This document shows positions 25,492-34,436 of a stretch of DNA of 64,000 nucleotides, in pieces. This DNA comes from Neisseriaceae bacterium (GTDB lineage Bacteria; Pseudomonadota; Gammaproteobacteria; Burkholderiales; UBA11063): NCBI GenBank assembly GCA_003963245.1, contig RXJX01000007.1:1-64000 (forward strand). Reading direction: 5' to 3'. The position numbers and the translations under genes are program-made. Under the pieces are notes generated by a model. That model was not told the origin of the DNA. It made no database searches and saw only the letters and a program-made list of their open reading frames with translations. Numbering within the stretch: the stretch's first letter is position 1; every line of letters starts with the position of its first letter.

Positions 25492-27594
25492 TTATTCTGC
25501 TTTTATAGTTGTAATGCTATTGTTTTTTAATGAGATGCTGCCACCTTGTGGTAAATCATAAATGTTTTTTACATCGAGATTAATATTGTCAGCTAGAGCG
25601 TGAATACTACGACTTTGTGTTTGGGGGTAATTTAATAACAAATTATTAACATGTTCCTGATATAACCATTTTAGAGACATTAAAGGATAGATAATTACAA
25701 TGTTTTGCCAGTTTTGCTCATTAAATCGCTGATAGCCACTGCCAATATAACTGAGATTACCATTTTTCTCACGAAGGCGTAACGCAATTTGATTTTCAAA
25801 GGCAATATTTTCAATTTCAACACCATCAAGTGAGCTATCTTGCTCTAATTTTGTATCTGCCACATGAATTTGATTGCGCTCTAAAATGTCTTTGATCTCA
25901 CTTTCACTCTGATTTGCAATTAAATAGTCAATTTTTTGGATATTTTGCGAAGTTAAAAACGGTAGTACGGTCATCGAGAATTGCTGGCTGGTTTTAGTAG
26001 CATCATTTCCTGCAATAATTAATAGATTATGTTTTTGAGTTTGCGCAAACACATAACCACTTTTAGGATTGGCAAAAGCATTGATTTGTAATTCACCATA
26101 GCTCAGATCAGCTCGATTATCAACAAAAAATAGACTCGCAAAGAGAATTGCACCCAAGATGTTTTTACCTGCTAATGACCTTGGAATTAGCAATAAAATA
26201 ATTCCCAAATAAGCTAAGATTACAACAACTAGGTTTGGTGTTTGCTGATGGTAAGGTTGGATTTTAGCTAAGTATTCAATCGGGAGCATCGTATAGTTCA
26301 ATATATCAGCACAGATGGTGATTATCCAGCTCAAATGAAATAAACTAGCAACAACAATTACGGGTGTCATTATGTTTCCGATTATCGGAATTGCCCAAAG
26401 GTTAGCGACAAATGAAATTGGCGGAAAGCAGGCAAATAAAAATAAGCTTAGTGGTACACTGACTAAAGTTATAAAACAATGCATCCGTACCCAGAGCGCA
26501 AGTTTACTACTGATACGGGCATAATTACTTATCACGATAAAAATGGTTGCCACGATGATGAAAGAGAACCAAAAACCAATACTAAAGCTAGCAAATGGAT
26601 CCATCAATAGCACTAATACTAAGGTTAATCCCAGTTTGTTGATTAAGGGCAAATACGAGCGCCGCGAGAGCAGATATGCCATTACTAATAATTGGTAAAA
26701 AGTACGTTGTGTCGGAATCGTAAATCCGGCAAGTAATGAATAAGCCAATGCCGCAAGCACACCAGCCCAGACCAAAATGATCTGACGGGGGATTTTAGTT
26801 GGTGGTAATAGTCTAAGCAGAAAATTTATCAGTATAACAAACATCCCGGCAACTAGCGTAATATGCAAGCCGGAAATGCTAACAATGTGAGTAATTCCAC
26901 TATTTTTAAATATAGTCCATTGATCGGCAGGAATTAAATTTTGATAGCCAGTAACTAATGCAATAACCAAGCCTGAGTATTGTTTATCTGCCAATGTTTT
27001 TTGCAAGTAGTTGATTAGATTTACTCTTTGAGTATTAATCAGCGCAGATGGCGCATAACTGGTTTTTTGTATTTGTGGGTGTTCAACTAAGCTGGCATTA
27101 GCCGTGATATTTTGCGCAACCAGATATTGCTGGTAATTAAAAGCGTAAAAATTGCTGGGGATATTTAATGGTCGAATATTGAGCGTAAGTTGATATTGAT
27201 ATTGCGGTAGTAGGGGAGTATTAGGTTGAAAAAATAAGAGCATATCTTGCCCTTTGAAACTACCTGCATCAATTTGAATTTGGCTTTGGAGATAGCTACC
27301 CTTATTTTGAATGGGTGCAATCAGGTGCGCTTTTACCGTGAGTTGGCTGATTGGTTCTTTAATTACCCGAGCTAAACGTGCAGAGATTCGTAAATCAGCA
27401 TAAGCTAAGCAGCCAATAAATAAGACTATCCAGATGATGCCACGTTGAAGTTGCAAATTGGCAATAGGTGACTTAAAATGCAGCCAACAATAGCTGCTGG
27501 CGCATCCAATCAAAAGAATAAATGCAATAGAGCGAGGTAATTGAAAAAATTGAGCACTAATTATCCCTAGACTAATGCATAAATAACTAAGCAT
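25492..27594 (-). CDS. comEC: ComEC/Rec2 competence channel with degenerate C-terminal domain
   Basis: 700 aa. Inner-membrane channel that carries single-stranded DNA into the cytoplasm in transformation. Order of parts: N-terminal membrane helices and a DUF4131 OB-like domain (about 1-190), then the Competence domain with SGITHIVSISGLHITLVAGM and FTIPTQRTFYQL (about 230-490). The last 200 residues lie where other ComEC proteins carry a metallo-beta-lactamase domain, but the LDVGQGDA, DTG and HxHxDH motifs are absent. The start overlaps the end of the upstream nudix gene by 8 bases. Confidence 0.9.
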   Translation of the reverse strand: MLSYLCISLGIISAQFFQLPRSIAFILLIGCASSYCWLHFKSPIANLQLQRGIIWIVLFIGCLAYADLRISARLARVIKEPISQLTVKAHLIAPIQNKGSYLQSQIQIDAGSFKGQDMLLFFQPNTPLLPQYQYQLTLNIRPLNIPSNFYAFNYQQYLVAQNITANASLVEHPQIQKTSYAPSALINTQRVNLINYLQKTLADKQYSGLVIALVTGYQNLIPADQWTIFKNSGITHIVSISGLHITLVAGMFVILINFLLRLLPPTKIPRQIILVWAGVLAALAYSLLAGFTIPTQRTFYQLLVMAYLLSRRSYLPLINKLGLTLVLVLLMDPFASFSIGFWFSFIIVATIFIVISNYARISSKLALWVRMHCFITLVSVPLSLFLFACFPPISFVANLWAIPIIGNIMTPVIVVASLFHLSWIITICADILNYTMLPIEYLAKIQPYHQQTPNLVVVILAYLGIILLLIPRSLAGKNILGAILFASLFFVDNRADLSYGELQINAFANPKSGYVFAQTQKHNLLIIAGNDATKTSQQFSMTVLPFLTSQNIQKIDYLIANQSESEIKDILERNQIHVADTKLEQDSSLDGVEIENIAFENQIALRLREKNGNLSYIGSGYQRFNEQNWQNIVIIYPLMSLKWLYQEHVNNLLLNYPQTQSRSIHALADNINLDVKNIYDLPQGGSISLKNNSITTIKAE

Positions 27595-28138
27595 CTCGGT
27601 TGAGATATCCTTGAAGTAACATCAGGCCAGCTAAAGTTTTGCTGTCTGGAATTTGTCCGGTATATGCTAAAGCCATAACTTCTGCGAGTGGCTGCTTGAT
27701 GACATCTAGAAATTCACCATCATCAAGATTTTGTTCGGTGTAAGCTAAGTCACGAGCTAGATAATAAACAATCCGTTCACTAGAGTAGCCAATGCAAGGC
27801 AAACACTCGCCCAGTAAAATCCATTCTTTGGCAACATAGCCAGTTTCTTCAACTAATTCACGGCGTCCGCAGCTTAGTTCATCTTCATTGGGGTCTAATT
27901 TACCTGCTGGGATTTCATATACTACCTGTCCAACTGGATGACGATATTGACGTTCCATAATTAAATTTTGTTCATTATCCAAGGCTAAAATTGCAACTGC
28001 ACCAGAGTGGCGAATATATTCACGAGTAGAAGTTTTACCATCAGGTAATTCGACACTATCACGATAAACGCGCATAAAATTGCCTGCAAAGACTTGTTCC
28101 GAGGTAATGGTTTTTTCGATAAGGTGTTGATCGGACAT
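27587..28138 (-). CDS. nudF: Nudix hydrolase, probable ADP-ribose pyrophosphatase
   Basis: 183 aa. A complete Nudix box (GKLDPNEDELSCGRRELVEE followed by TGY) binds the catalytic Mg. The upstream EIPAGKL and the downstream proline-rich GECLPCIGYSSERI region match the ADP-ribose pyrophosphatase group. It would split ADP-ribose to AMP and ribose-5-phosphate. The gene starts 33 bases after the rnpB RNA with no terminator between, and overlaps comEC. Confidence 0.9.
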   Translation of the reverse strand: MSDQHLIEKTITSEQVFAGNFMRVYRDSVELPDGKTSTREYIRHSGAVAILALDNEQNLIMERQYRHPVGQVVYEIPAGKLDPNEDELSCGRRELVEETGYVAKEWILLGECLPCIGYSSERIVYYLARDLAYTEQNLDDGEFLDVIKQPLAEVMALAYTGQIPDSKTLAGLMLLQGYLNRDA

Positions 28139-28170
28139 GCTAAAATCCTATTAAAGAATAGAGTTGAAGA

Positions 28171-28531
28171 GGAAATCAATCTGTAAGCCGGATCCTGTCT
28201 TAAGCTATAAGCCTGAGGCAATCATTCATCTGGGCCAATTGTTACCAAGAGGCTCTAGCAACCTACCCGCGCAACTATGTGTAGAGGATAAATACGAATT
28301 GCGCCTATTTGGTCTTGCACCAAGTGGGGTTTTGCCTGCCACAACTATCACTAGTTGCGCGGTGCGCTCTTACCGCACCTTTTCACCCTTACCATTGCTG
28401 GCGGTATATTTTCTGCGCCACTTTCCGTAGCCGCCAAAGCGACCCCTGGGTGTTACCCAGCACTTCTATCCATCTGGTGTCCGGACTTTCCTCGATTAAA
28501 GCCAATAACCGCGATTGCCCGATTGATTTCC
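28171..28531 (-). ncRNA. rnpB: RNase P RNA, bacterial type A
   Basis: Catalytic RNA that trims the 5' ends of pre-tRNAs. On the minus strand all conserved blocks are present in order: GAGGAAAGTCCGGACACC (CR I), GGGTAACACCCAGG, GGTAAGGGTGAAAAGGTGCG, GGTAAGAGCGCACCGCG (CR II-III), GACCAAATAGG, AGATGAATGATTG and the 3' CAGGATCCGGCTTACAG (CR V). The ends GGAAATCAATC and GATTGATTTCC pair as helix P1, which fixes the limits. Length about 361, a normal type A molecule. Confidence 0.96.
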
Positions 28532-28538
28532 AGACCAG

Positions 28539-28549
28539 ATTGTAGCATA
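28539..28549 (-). promoter_or_regulatory. rnpB promoter, extended -10
   Basis: Minus strand TATGCTACAAT: a TGn extended -10 (TACAAT), 7 bases before the predicted first base of rnpB. No good -35 is visible at 17 bases, as is common with extended -10 promoters. Confidence 0.65.
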
Positions 28550-28705
28550 AAACAATAGTATTTGGTGGCTGGTAGAGGCAATTAAGCTTGAAAATTTGTA
28601 TGTGGGTAGTTGTTACTGATAATATTGATATATGGCGATGGCAGAACTAGAAGTTGACTATCTCGAGTATGGTATAATTAACCTTGTTTTAATATGGGAT
28701 ATATA

Positions 28706-29581
28706 ATGAGCCAGATCTTAATTATCAAACTGATTGTTACTATAATGGTAGTGGCAACATTTATTTATTTTCTAATCAATTTTAGTCAAAGTAAAGAGCT
28801 TTTAAGTTTTCCTAAAAAATTGCAAACAATGATTACTGGCTTTGTCGCGACATTTCTCGACACCTTTGGAATCGGTAGCTTTGCCTCAATCTTTGCTTTT
28901 CGCAATGCTTTTGGTTTGATGGAAGACAATAAGAGATATAATGGTTCGATAGTTGTTCAAGCTACTTTACCAACATTATTGCAATCAGTTTTATTTTTAC
29001 AGCTGGTTAAGATTGATAGTTTGACTTTGATTACTGCATGTATAATGATTGCAATTGGTGGGGTAGTTTCAGGTTATTTTGTCAAATATGTTACGCGTAA
29101 TGCTATTTACAATGTGATGTTGGTAACGTTTATTTTAACGGTTATTATTTTGTTGCTAAACTCAATGCATATGTTAGCTGTTGGTGGTGATTTGATTTCC
29201 GTGCGTGGCACTAAGTTAATTGTTCTTGGTATCGTAATGTTTATGGCGGGATGTTTACCAGCTTTTGGAGTTGGCTACTATTCAATTGTATTGGTAATTA
29301 TTTTTTTACTTGGCTTGTCACCTGCAGTGGCATATCCGATTATGACGACAGCAAGCGCGGTACAAATGCCGATGACTGCGGTACCAATGATAAAAAATCG
29401 CCAATATTATTCATGGAGCACGTTATTAATGGCGATTCCGGGATGTCTTGCCGTTTTGATTGCTGCGCCAATTATTTCTAAGGTTGATGCTTCATATTTA
29501 AAATGGGTGTTATTAGTGGTGATTTTCTATAATATCTGGACGTTGGTTAAAGCTAAAAGGAGCTTGATATCTAACAAATAG
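28706..29581 (+). CDS. TauE/SafE-family membrane exporter
   Basis: About 291 aa from the ATG at 28706 (an ATG 12 bases upstream is possible; GGGAT spacing favours the second). Eight or so membrane helices. The two-fold TauE/SafE pattern is visible in TGFVATFLDTFGIGSFA in the first half and PAFGVGYYSIVLVIIFLLGLS in the second. Members export sulfite, sulfoacetate and other small anions; the substrate here is unknown. No linked sulfur genes; it stands alone between rnpB and a small exported protein gene. Confidence 0.87.
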   Translation: MSQILIIKLIVTIMVVATFIYFLINFSQSKELLSFPKKLQTMITGFVATFLDTFGIGSFASIFAFRNAFGLMEDNKRYNGSIVVQATLPTLLQSVLFLQLVKIDSLTLITACIMIAIGGVVSGYFVKYVTRNAIYNVMLVTFILTVIILLLNSMHMLAVGGDLISVRGTKLIVLGIVMFMAGCLPAFGVGYYSIVLVIIFLLGLSPAVAYPIMTTASAVQMPMTAVPMIKNRQYYSWSTLLMAIPGCLAVLIAAPIISKVDASYLKWVLLVVIFYNIWTLVKAKRSLISNK

Positions 29582-29660
29582 TGTTATCATGAAGTCATAG
29601 AGGAAATCATTGCAAAACAATTTTATTATACGACTTAGCGTAAATTTTAGAGAAGCTATC

Positions 29661-30056
29661 ATGAAAAACAAAAAATTGATTATTAGTATCTTACTTATGA
29701 CTATTGCAAGTATTTCACGTGCCTATGATTTTGAAGGTACGTATTATGGAGAAAGTGGAATAGATAAATTGGAAATAACAAAAAATTCTGTTCATGGTTA
29801 CGGTAAATGCTCTCCTCGTTCTTGTGATTGGGGCAACTCAACTAAAATTAATTACTATTCCGATAGGAATATGCTCGTAGCTGAGTTCAAACCTATTGGA
29901 GATAGCAAGCAAAAATTATATAGCACCATCATTATTACGCCAACCGCACAAAAAGATACAATCAGTGTATCGGCGGTAAGCTACTGGAAATCAGAATCAC
30001 AAATAACAATTGATGCAAAGAATGTAATGACAACACAAGAATATCTAACTAAGTAA
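29661..30056 (+). CDS. Small exported protein of unknown function
   Basis: 131 aa from the ATG at 29661. The start was chosen because it gives a clean Sec signal peptide (MKNKKLIISILLMTIASISRA, split here from the next residues YDFEGTYYG). A TTG at 29610 with AGAGGAAAT before it would add 17 residues and bury the signal, though its ribosome-binding site is good. The mature part is about 110 aa, beta-rich by look, with one Cys pair (GKCSPRSCDWG). Family not recognised. Confidence 0.7.
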   Translation: MKNKKLIISILLMTIASISRAYDFEGTYYGESGIDKLEITKNSVHGYGKCSPRSCDWGNSTKINYYSDRNMLVAEFKPIGDSKQKLYSTIIITPTAQKDTISVSAVSYWKSESQITIDAKNVMTTQEYLTK

Positions 30057-30102
30057 AATTCAATGCTCCGCACCAAGTGTTATTGTATTATTTATGGTAT
30101 AA

Positions 30103-31788
30103 CTAGAAATCTCTGAGTACCACGCAGCCAAAAGGTGCTAATTTCACAACTTTTTGAGTGACCTGATTATTACTATCATTGGTTAGCATTACATTTAGAG
30201 TTTGAGTTAGCGCTAGGTCTAAGCTAGATAACTCCAACGCACAATTTTTCGCGCTAAAATTACAGACTACCAACACGCTTTCATCTCGCCAATGACGGCT
30301 ATAAACTAATAACTGTGGATGCTCCAGTTGATAAAATCTGATTTCACCATCAGCGATAACTTGATATTCTTTACGTAATTGAATCAAGCGTTGGTAATAA
30401 TAGAAGATAGAGTTTTTATCGGCTAGAGCATTGGCAACATTAATCTGCGAGTAGTTATCAGCAGCTCTAATCCATGGAATTCCGCTTGTGAATCCTGCAT
30501 GTTGGCTGTCATCCCATTGCATCGGCGTGCGAGCATTATCCCGTGATTTTTGTGCTAAGATTGCCATAGCTTCCGCGTGAGAATAATCCCAATCTGAAGT
30601 CATCAGATTATAAGCATTGATACTTTCAACATCGCGATAATCTTCGAGACTACTAAACTGAGGATTAGTCATTCCTATTTCTTCACCTTGATAGATGTAT
30701 GGTGTACCCCGCATGCAATGTAGGGCGGTTGCAAGCATAGTTGCGGATTGGTAAGGATAGTTTTTGTCATCACCAAAACGAGAAAGCGCCCGTGGCTGAT
30801 CGTGATTTGACCAAAATAGGGCATTCCAACCATTCCCAGCTTGCATTTGCAGCTGCCAGTCGCTGATTATCTTTTTGAGCTGTAAGAAATCATATTGCAT
30901 AATGCTCCATTTATTTCCTTCAGCATAATCAACTTTGAGGTGGTGAAAACTAAAGATCATATCCAGCTCATGTTCTGCCGGATTGGTGTAGCGGATGCAA
31001 TTAGCAATTGAAGTTGAGGACATTTCACCCACCGTGATAATTCTGTCTTTATACCTAAAAACTTCACGGTTCATTTCCTTTAAATAGTCATGGATTTTTG
31101 GACCATCGGTATAATATTTTCGTCCATCACTGCTTGGTGTGTCCAGTGTATCATCCAGAAAAGTTTGTTCTTTAGAGATCAAATTAATTACGTCCAGACG
31201 GAATCCATCCACGCCCATATCAAGCCACCAGCGCATCATAGCATAAATTTCGCTACGTAACAGAGGATTCTCCCAATTCAAATCAGCCTGAGTTACATCA
31301 AATAAATGCAAATAATATTGTCCGGTTTCGCGCGCAAATTGCCAACTGCTGCCACCAAATTTCGATAGCCAGTTAGTTGGTGGTTTGCCATTATTGCTAT
31401 CTCGCCAAATATAATAGTTATAGTACTGACTGCTAGGGTCGCGTAATGCTTCTTGAAACCAATGATGTGCGGTTGAGGTATGATTCACCACTATATCCAT
31501 AATTACTTTTAATCCGCGACTATGAGCTTGAGTTAGTAATTCCTGCATATCAGCCAATGTTCCGTAACTGGGGTCGATGCTATAGTAATCGCTGATGTCA
31601 TAGCCATTATCGCGTTGCGGTGAAGCATATACTGGTGTTAGCCACAAGACATCAACGCCTAGTTTCTGTAAATAATCCAGTTTATTGATAATTCCTTTTA
31701 AATCTCCGGTTGGACTGTCACCACTGGACTTAAAACTTTTGGGATAAATTTGATAGACTACGGAATTTTTCCACCATTGTTGTGTCAT
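30103..31788 (-). CDS. treC: Trehalose-6-phosphate hydrolase (GH13)
   Basis: About 561 aa from the ATG at 31788, directly after the treB stop. GH13 oligo-1,6-glucosidase group: VVYQIYPKSF at the N-terminus, MDIVVNHTS, DGFRLDVINL with the catalytic Asp nucleophile, TVGEMSS with the acid/base Glu, and WSNHDQPR with the third Asp. Split of trehalose-6-phosphate to glucose and glucose-6-phosphate is assigned from the adjoining trehalose-type PTS permease and from treR; by sequence alone another alpha-glucosidase is possible. Confidence 0.92.
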   Translation of the reverse strand: MTQQWWKNSVVYQIYPKSFKSSGDSPTGDLKGIINKLDYLQKLGVDVLWLTPVYASPQRDNGYDISDYYSIDPSYGTLADMQELLTQAHSRGLKVIMDIVVNHTSTAHHWFQEALRDPSSQYYNYYIWRDSNNGKPPTNWLSKFGGSSWQFARETGQYYLHLFDVTQADLNWENPLLRSEIYAMMRWWLDMGVDGFRLDVINLISKEQTFLDDTLDTPSSDGRKYYTDGPKIHDYLKEMNREVFRYKDRIITVGEMSSTSIANCIRYTNPAEHELDMIFSFHHLKVDYAEGNKWSIMQYDFLQLKKIISDWQLQMQAGNGWNALFWSNHDQPRALSRFGDDKNYPYQSATMLATALHCMRGTPYIYQGEEIGMTNPQFSSLEDYRDVESINAYNLMTSDWDYSHAEAMAILAQKSRDNARTPMQWDDSQHAGFTSGIPWIRAADNYSQINVANALADKNSIFYYYQRLIQLRKEYQVIADGEIRFYQLEHPQLLVYSRHWRDESVLVVCNFSAKNCALELSSLDLALTQTLNVMLTNDSNNQVTQKVVKLAPFGCVVLRDF

Positions 31789-31789
31789 A

Positions 31790-33223
31790 TTAATTACTCT
31801 TAAAATTGATTTTTTTAGCAAAAAGGAGTGTTAGTATAAATGGTACTAACAAAACTATGCCCATTGCCATAAAGTAAGTTAGCCAGAATTGTGGCATAAT
31901 TGACAAGAATGCCGGTAAGCCACCGACACCAATTGCAGAAGCGCGTACTCCTTCAACGGCAATCAATGCCGCACCAAGCGATGCACCAGCCATTGCACAG
32001 AAAAATGGGATTTTAAACCGTAAATTTACTCCAAACATTGCAGGCTCGGTAATCCCGAGATAAGCAGAAATCGCTGAAGTAAATGCTAAACCTTTAAGCT
32101 TTTCATCTTTAGCTAAAAACATCATTGCCAATGAAGAAGAACCCTGTGCGATATTAGACAAGGCAACCATCGGCCATAATAATGCACCACCAGTACTAGC
32201 GATTAATTGAAAATCAATAGCTAGAAAAGATTGGTGCATACCAGTAATAACAATCGGTGCATAAAGTGCACCAAAAATCAAACCACCAAGGAGCGCAAAT
32301 TTAGTAAAAATAAATACTAAGCCAAAAGTTATTCCATTGGCAATAGCGAAAGTAACTGGACCAATCACGATGAATGATAAAAATCCGGTAATTAACAAGG
32401 CAATTGGTGCAACTAGGAGTAATTTAAATGCATCTGGTATTTTTTTATTGAGCCATAATTCTAAACGAACTAAGACAAAAGCGGAGACAATAACTGGTAG
32501 AACCTGTCCCTGATAACCAACTTTTTCTAAAGTAAAACCTAAGATATGCCATTGTGGTACGCTGTGATTTTGTACCGCAGTAGCGTAACCATATGCATTA
32601 AGTAAATCAGGGTGAATCAGCATTAGCCCAAGAACAATTCCGAGTAATGGATTACCACCAAAGCGTTTTACTGCCGACCAGCCAACCAAGCCCGGCAAAA
32701 AGACAAATGCGGTTGAGGCAATCACATTAATCATACCAGCGATACCTGCTAGGGTAGGATAAAGATCAACTAATGATTGAGTATGATTAAGCCAGATTTT
32801 TTCGGTAAGAATGTTATTTAATCCCATCAGTAAACCAGCGGTGACAATTGCTGGAAGCAGCGGAATAAAAATATCGGCGAGTAATTTGACGCCACGTTGA
32901 ATAAATGACATGTTTTGCTCACTAACAGCGGCAACTTCTTGCTTAGTGCTATGTCCGATTTTTGCTATTTTGAGGACTAATTCGCAGACTTGATCGACAG
33001 TTCCTTGTCCGATTACAACTTGATACTGACCATTGGCGCTAAAGCAGCCTTTAACGAAAGATATCTGATTTATGCGTGCGGCATCGACGATACTTTCATC
33101 TTTTAAAACTAAACGTAAACGGGTAATGCAGTGTGTTGCCGCTAAAATATTTTCCGAACCGCCCAGTGCGTCAATAATTTCCTGTACGATCTCCGGTGTT
33201 ACGTTTTTGGTTGATGTTGTCAT
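31790..33223 (-). CDS. treB: PTS trehalose-type permease, EIIBC component
   Basis: 477 aa. N-terminal EIIB domain (about 8-85) with the phosphorylated Cys32 in AATHCITRLRLVLKD, then an EIIC membrane domain (about 105-470; GVKLLADIFIPLLPAIVTAGLLMGL in part, GLAFTSAISAYLGITEPAMFGV). It imports and phosphorylates trehalose (or a related glucoside). No EIIA is fused, so it depends on an EIIA, HPr and EI encoded elsewhere. It forms an operon with treC; a GntR-type palindrome lies 77 bases upstream. Confidence 0.92.
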   Translation of the reverse strand: MTTSTKNVTPEIVQEIIDALGGSENILAATHCITRLRLVLKDESIVDAARINQISFVKGCFSANGQYQVVIGQGTVDQVCELVLKIAKIGHSTKQEVAAVSEQNMSFIQRGVKLLADIFIPLLPAIVTAGLLMGLNNILTEKIWLNHTQSLVDLYPTLAGIAGMINVIASTAFVFLPGLVGWSAVKRFGGNPLLGIVLGLMLIHPDLLNAYGYATAVQNHSVPQWHILGFTLEKVGYQGQVLPVIVSAFVLVRLELWLNKKIPDAFKLLLVAPIALLITGFLSFIVIGPVTFAIANGITFGLVFIFTKFALLGGLIFGALYAPIVITGMHQSFLAIDFQLIASTGGALLWPMVALSNIAQGSSSLAMMFLAKDEKLKGLAFTSAISAYLGITEPAMFGVNLRFKIPFFCAMAGASLGAALIAVEGVRASAIGVGGLPAFLSIMPQFWLTYFMAMGIVLLVPFILTLLFAKKINFKSN

Positions 33224-33299
33224 TTCTTCTCCATTTTAATATTTAGTAACCAATTTACTAATGTTTTACCTAGAATTGCAATTTTTCTAGCCGTTATTG

Positions 33300-33319
33300 T
33301 AACTTGTTTAGACAAGTTA
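33300..33319. promoter_or_regulatory. Putative TreR operator upstream of treB
   Basis: TAACTTGT-TTAG-ACAAGTTA is a perfect 8-base inverted repeat. The core CTTGTTTAGACAAG is of the TTGTnnnnACAA form bound by GntR-family TreR repressors. It lies 77 bases before the treB start. The GntR regulator at 35481 is the expected binder (inference from family knowledge). Confidence 0.75.
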
Positions 33320-33498
33320 GTCAACAGCTAGTTTTGCTGCATATGCACAATAAAAATCAAATTATCGCAGAAGCATAGCAATATAAATATGTGTGAGTTA
33401 GACAGACATAAGCTATGCTGATATAGTGTGGTAAAATTATGTGTATATCTTTTGCTGGAATCCACTTATGAAATTAATCCCGAACCACATTAAACTTT

Positions 33499-34433
33499 AT
33501 GCTTCAAAATAGCATGAAGCAATTTGAGCAATTAATTGCAACAGGCGAAGGTTACCAGCTTGAGTTCAATGAAATCATCGAATTATTTCAAAGTGAGGGG
33601 CTTATTAAGTTTGATAGATTGGAACATCAGCGAGCAGATTTTTTAAGTGGTTTTGATCGTTTTGCCTATTACAATTTTTTAACTAAGGCTAAAATCAGCA
33701 ACCAGATTGAACCCGAGCAATTACTCAAGAATTTGGGCTGCTTAACCGCTAATAACAGATTCACTAACGCCGGAGTGTTATTTCGGTAGAAATTTTTGCC
33801 GATCGGGTTGTTGTAGTAAGTCCGGGAGGTTTGCCCAGTGGCTTACAGCAGGAAGAGTTTGGTTATAAGAGCGTTCGGCGTAATCATCTAATCGCTGATT
33901 TACTGGCACGAGCGGGCTATCTAGAAAAAGCCGGTACCGGTATCGGACGGATACGCCAAGATGCAGAACAAAACCATTGTCCATATGAAATAAATTATAG
34001 TGGGGATTGGTTTACAGTAACTTTCTACCGCCAAAATACAGTATCAGATACTGTAAATGAAGAAAATGATACTGTAAATTATGCTGATGATACGGTATTT
34101 GCGCCTGAAGTCATCAAACAACACATAGATAGTGCTTACTCAGGAGCCTCAAAATTATTACATAAATTATTAGATATTATAATAGAGAACGATAATCATA
34201 AAGAAAGTAAACTATATCAATATATTTACGCAAAATATCTCAAGAAAGTTAAAACACTTTATCGGCTATTTTTTTATATTAGTGAGCATTAAAGCAATGC
34301 GATATCATTAAGCCTAGAGTTAAATATATCACGAATTACTATGCTGCGTTATATTAAAAAACTGCAAGCGTTAAACTGAGTTAAATTTGTAGGGGCTGCA
34401 AAAAATGGGTATTATAAAATTAAAAATGTAGAT
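33499..34433 (+). pseudogene. Decayed AlbA_2-domain (ATP-dependent DNA helicase-related) regulator gene
   Basis: Remains of one gene broken in several places. 33499-33789 encodes an N-terminal start (QLIATGEGYQLEFNE), then jumps to IIELFQSEGLIKFDR and NRFTNAGVLF, with the AlbA_2 core between them missing. A stop at 33787 is followed in the -1 frame by VEIFADRVVVVSPGGLPSG, RRNHLIADLLARAGYLEKAG and TGIGRIRQDAEQ, the C-terminal half; the segment normally between GVLF and VEIF is also gone. After a stop at 34290 the same frame resumes with a winged helix (RITMLRYIKKLQALN, stop 34377, VKFVGAAKNGYYKI). No functional product is expected. Confidence 0.85.
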
Positions 34434-34436
34434 TAT

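Noticed and set aside
28164..28558. Three short plus-strand and one minus-strand frame over 27985-28558
   Set aside because: The region is the rnpB RNA gene; the frames are chance.
30057..30102. Possible terminator for treC
   Set aside because: No clear inverted repeat with a T-run was found in the short gap.
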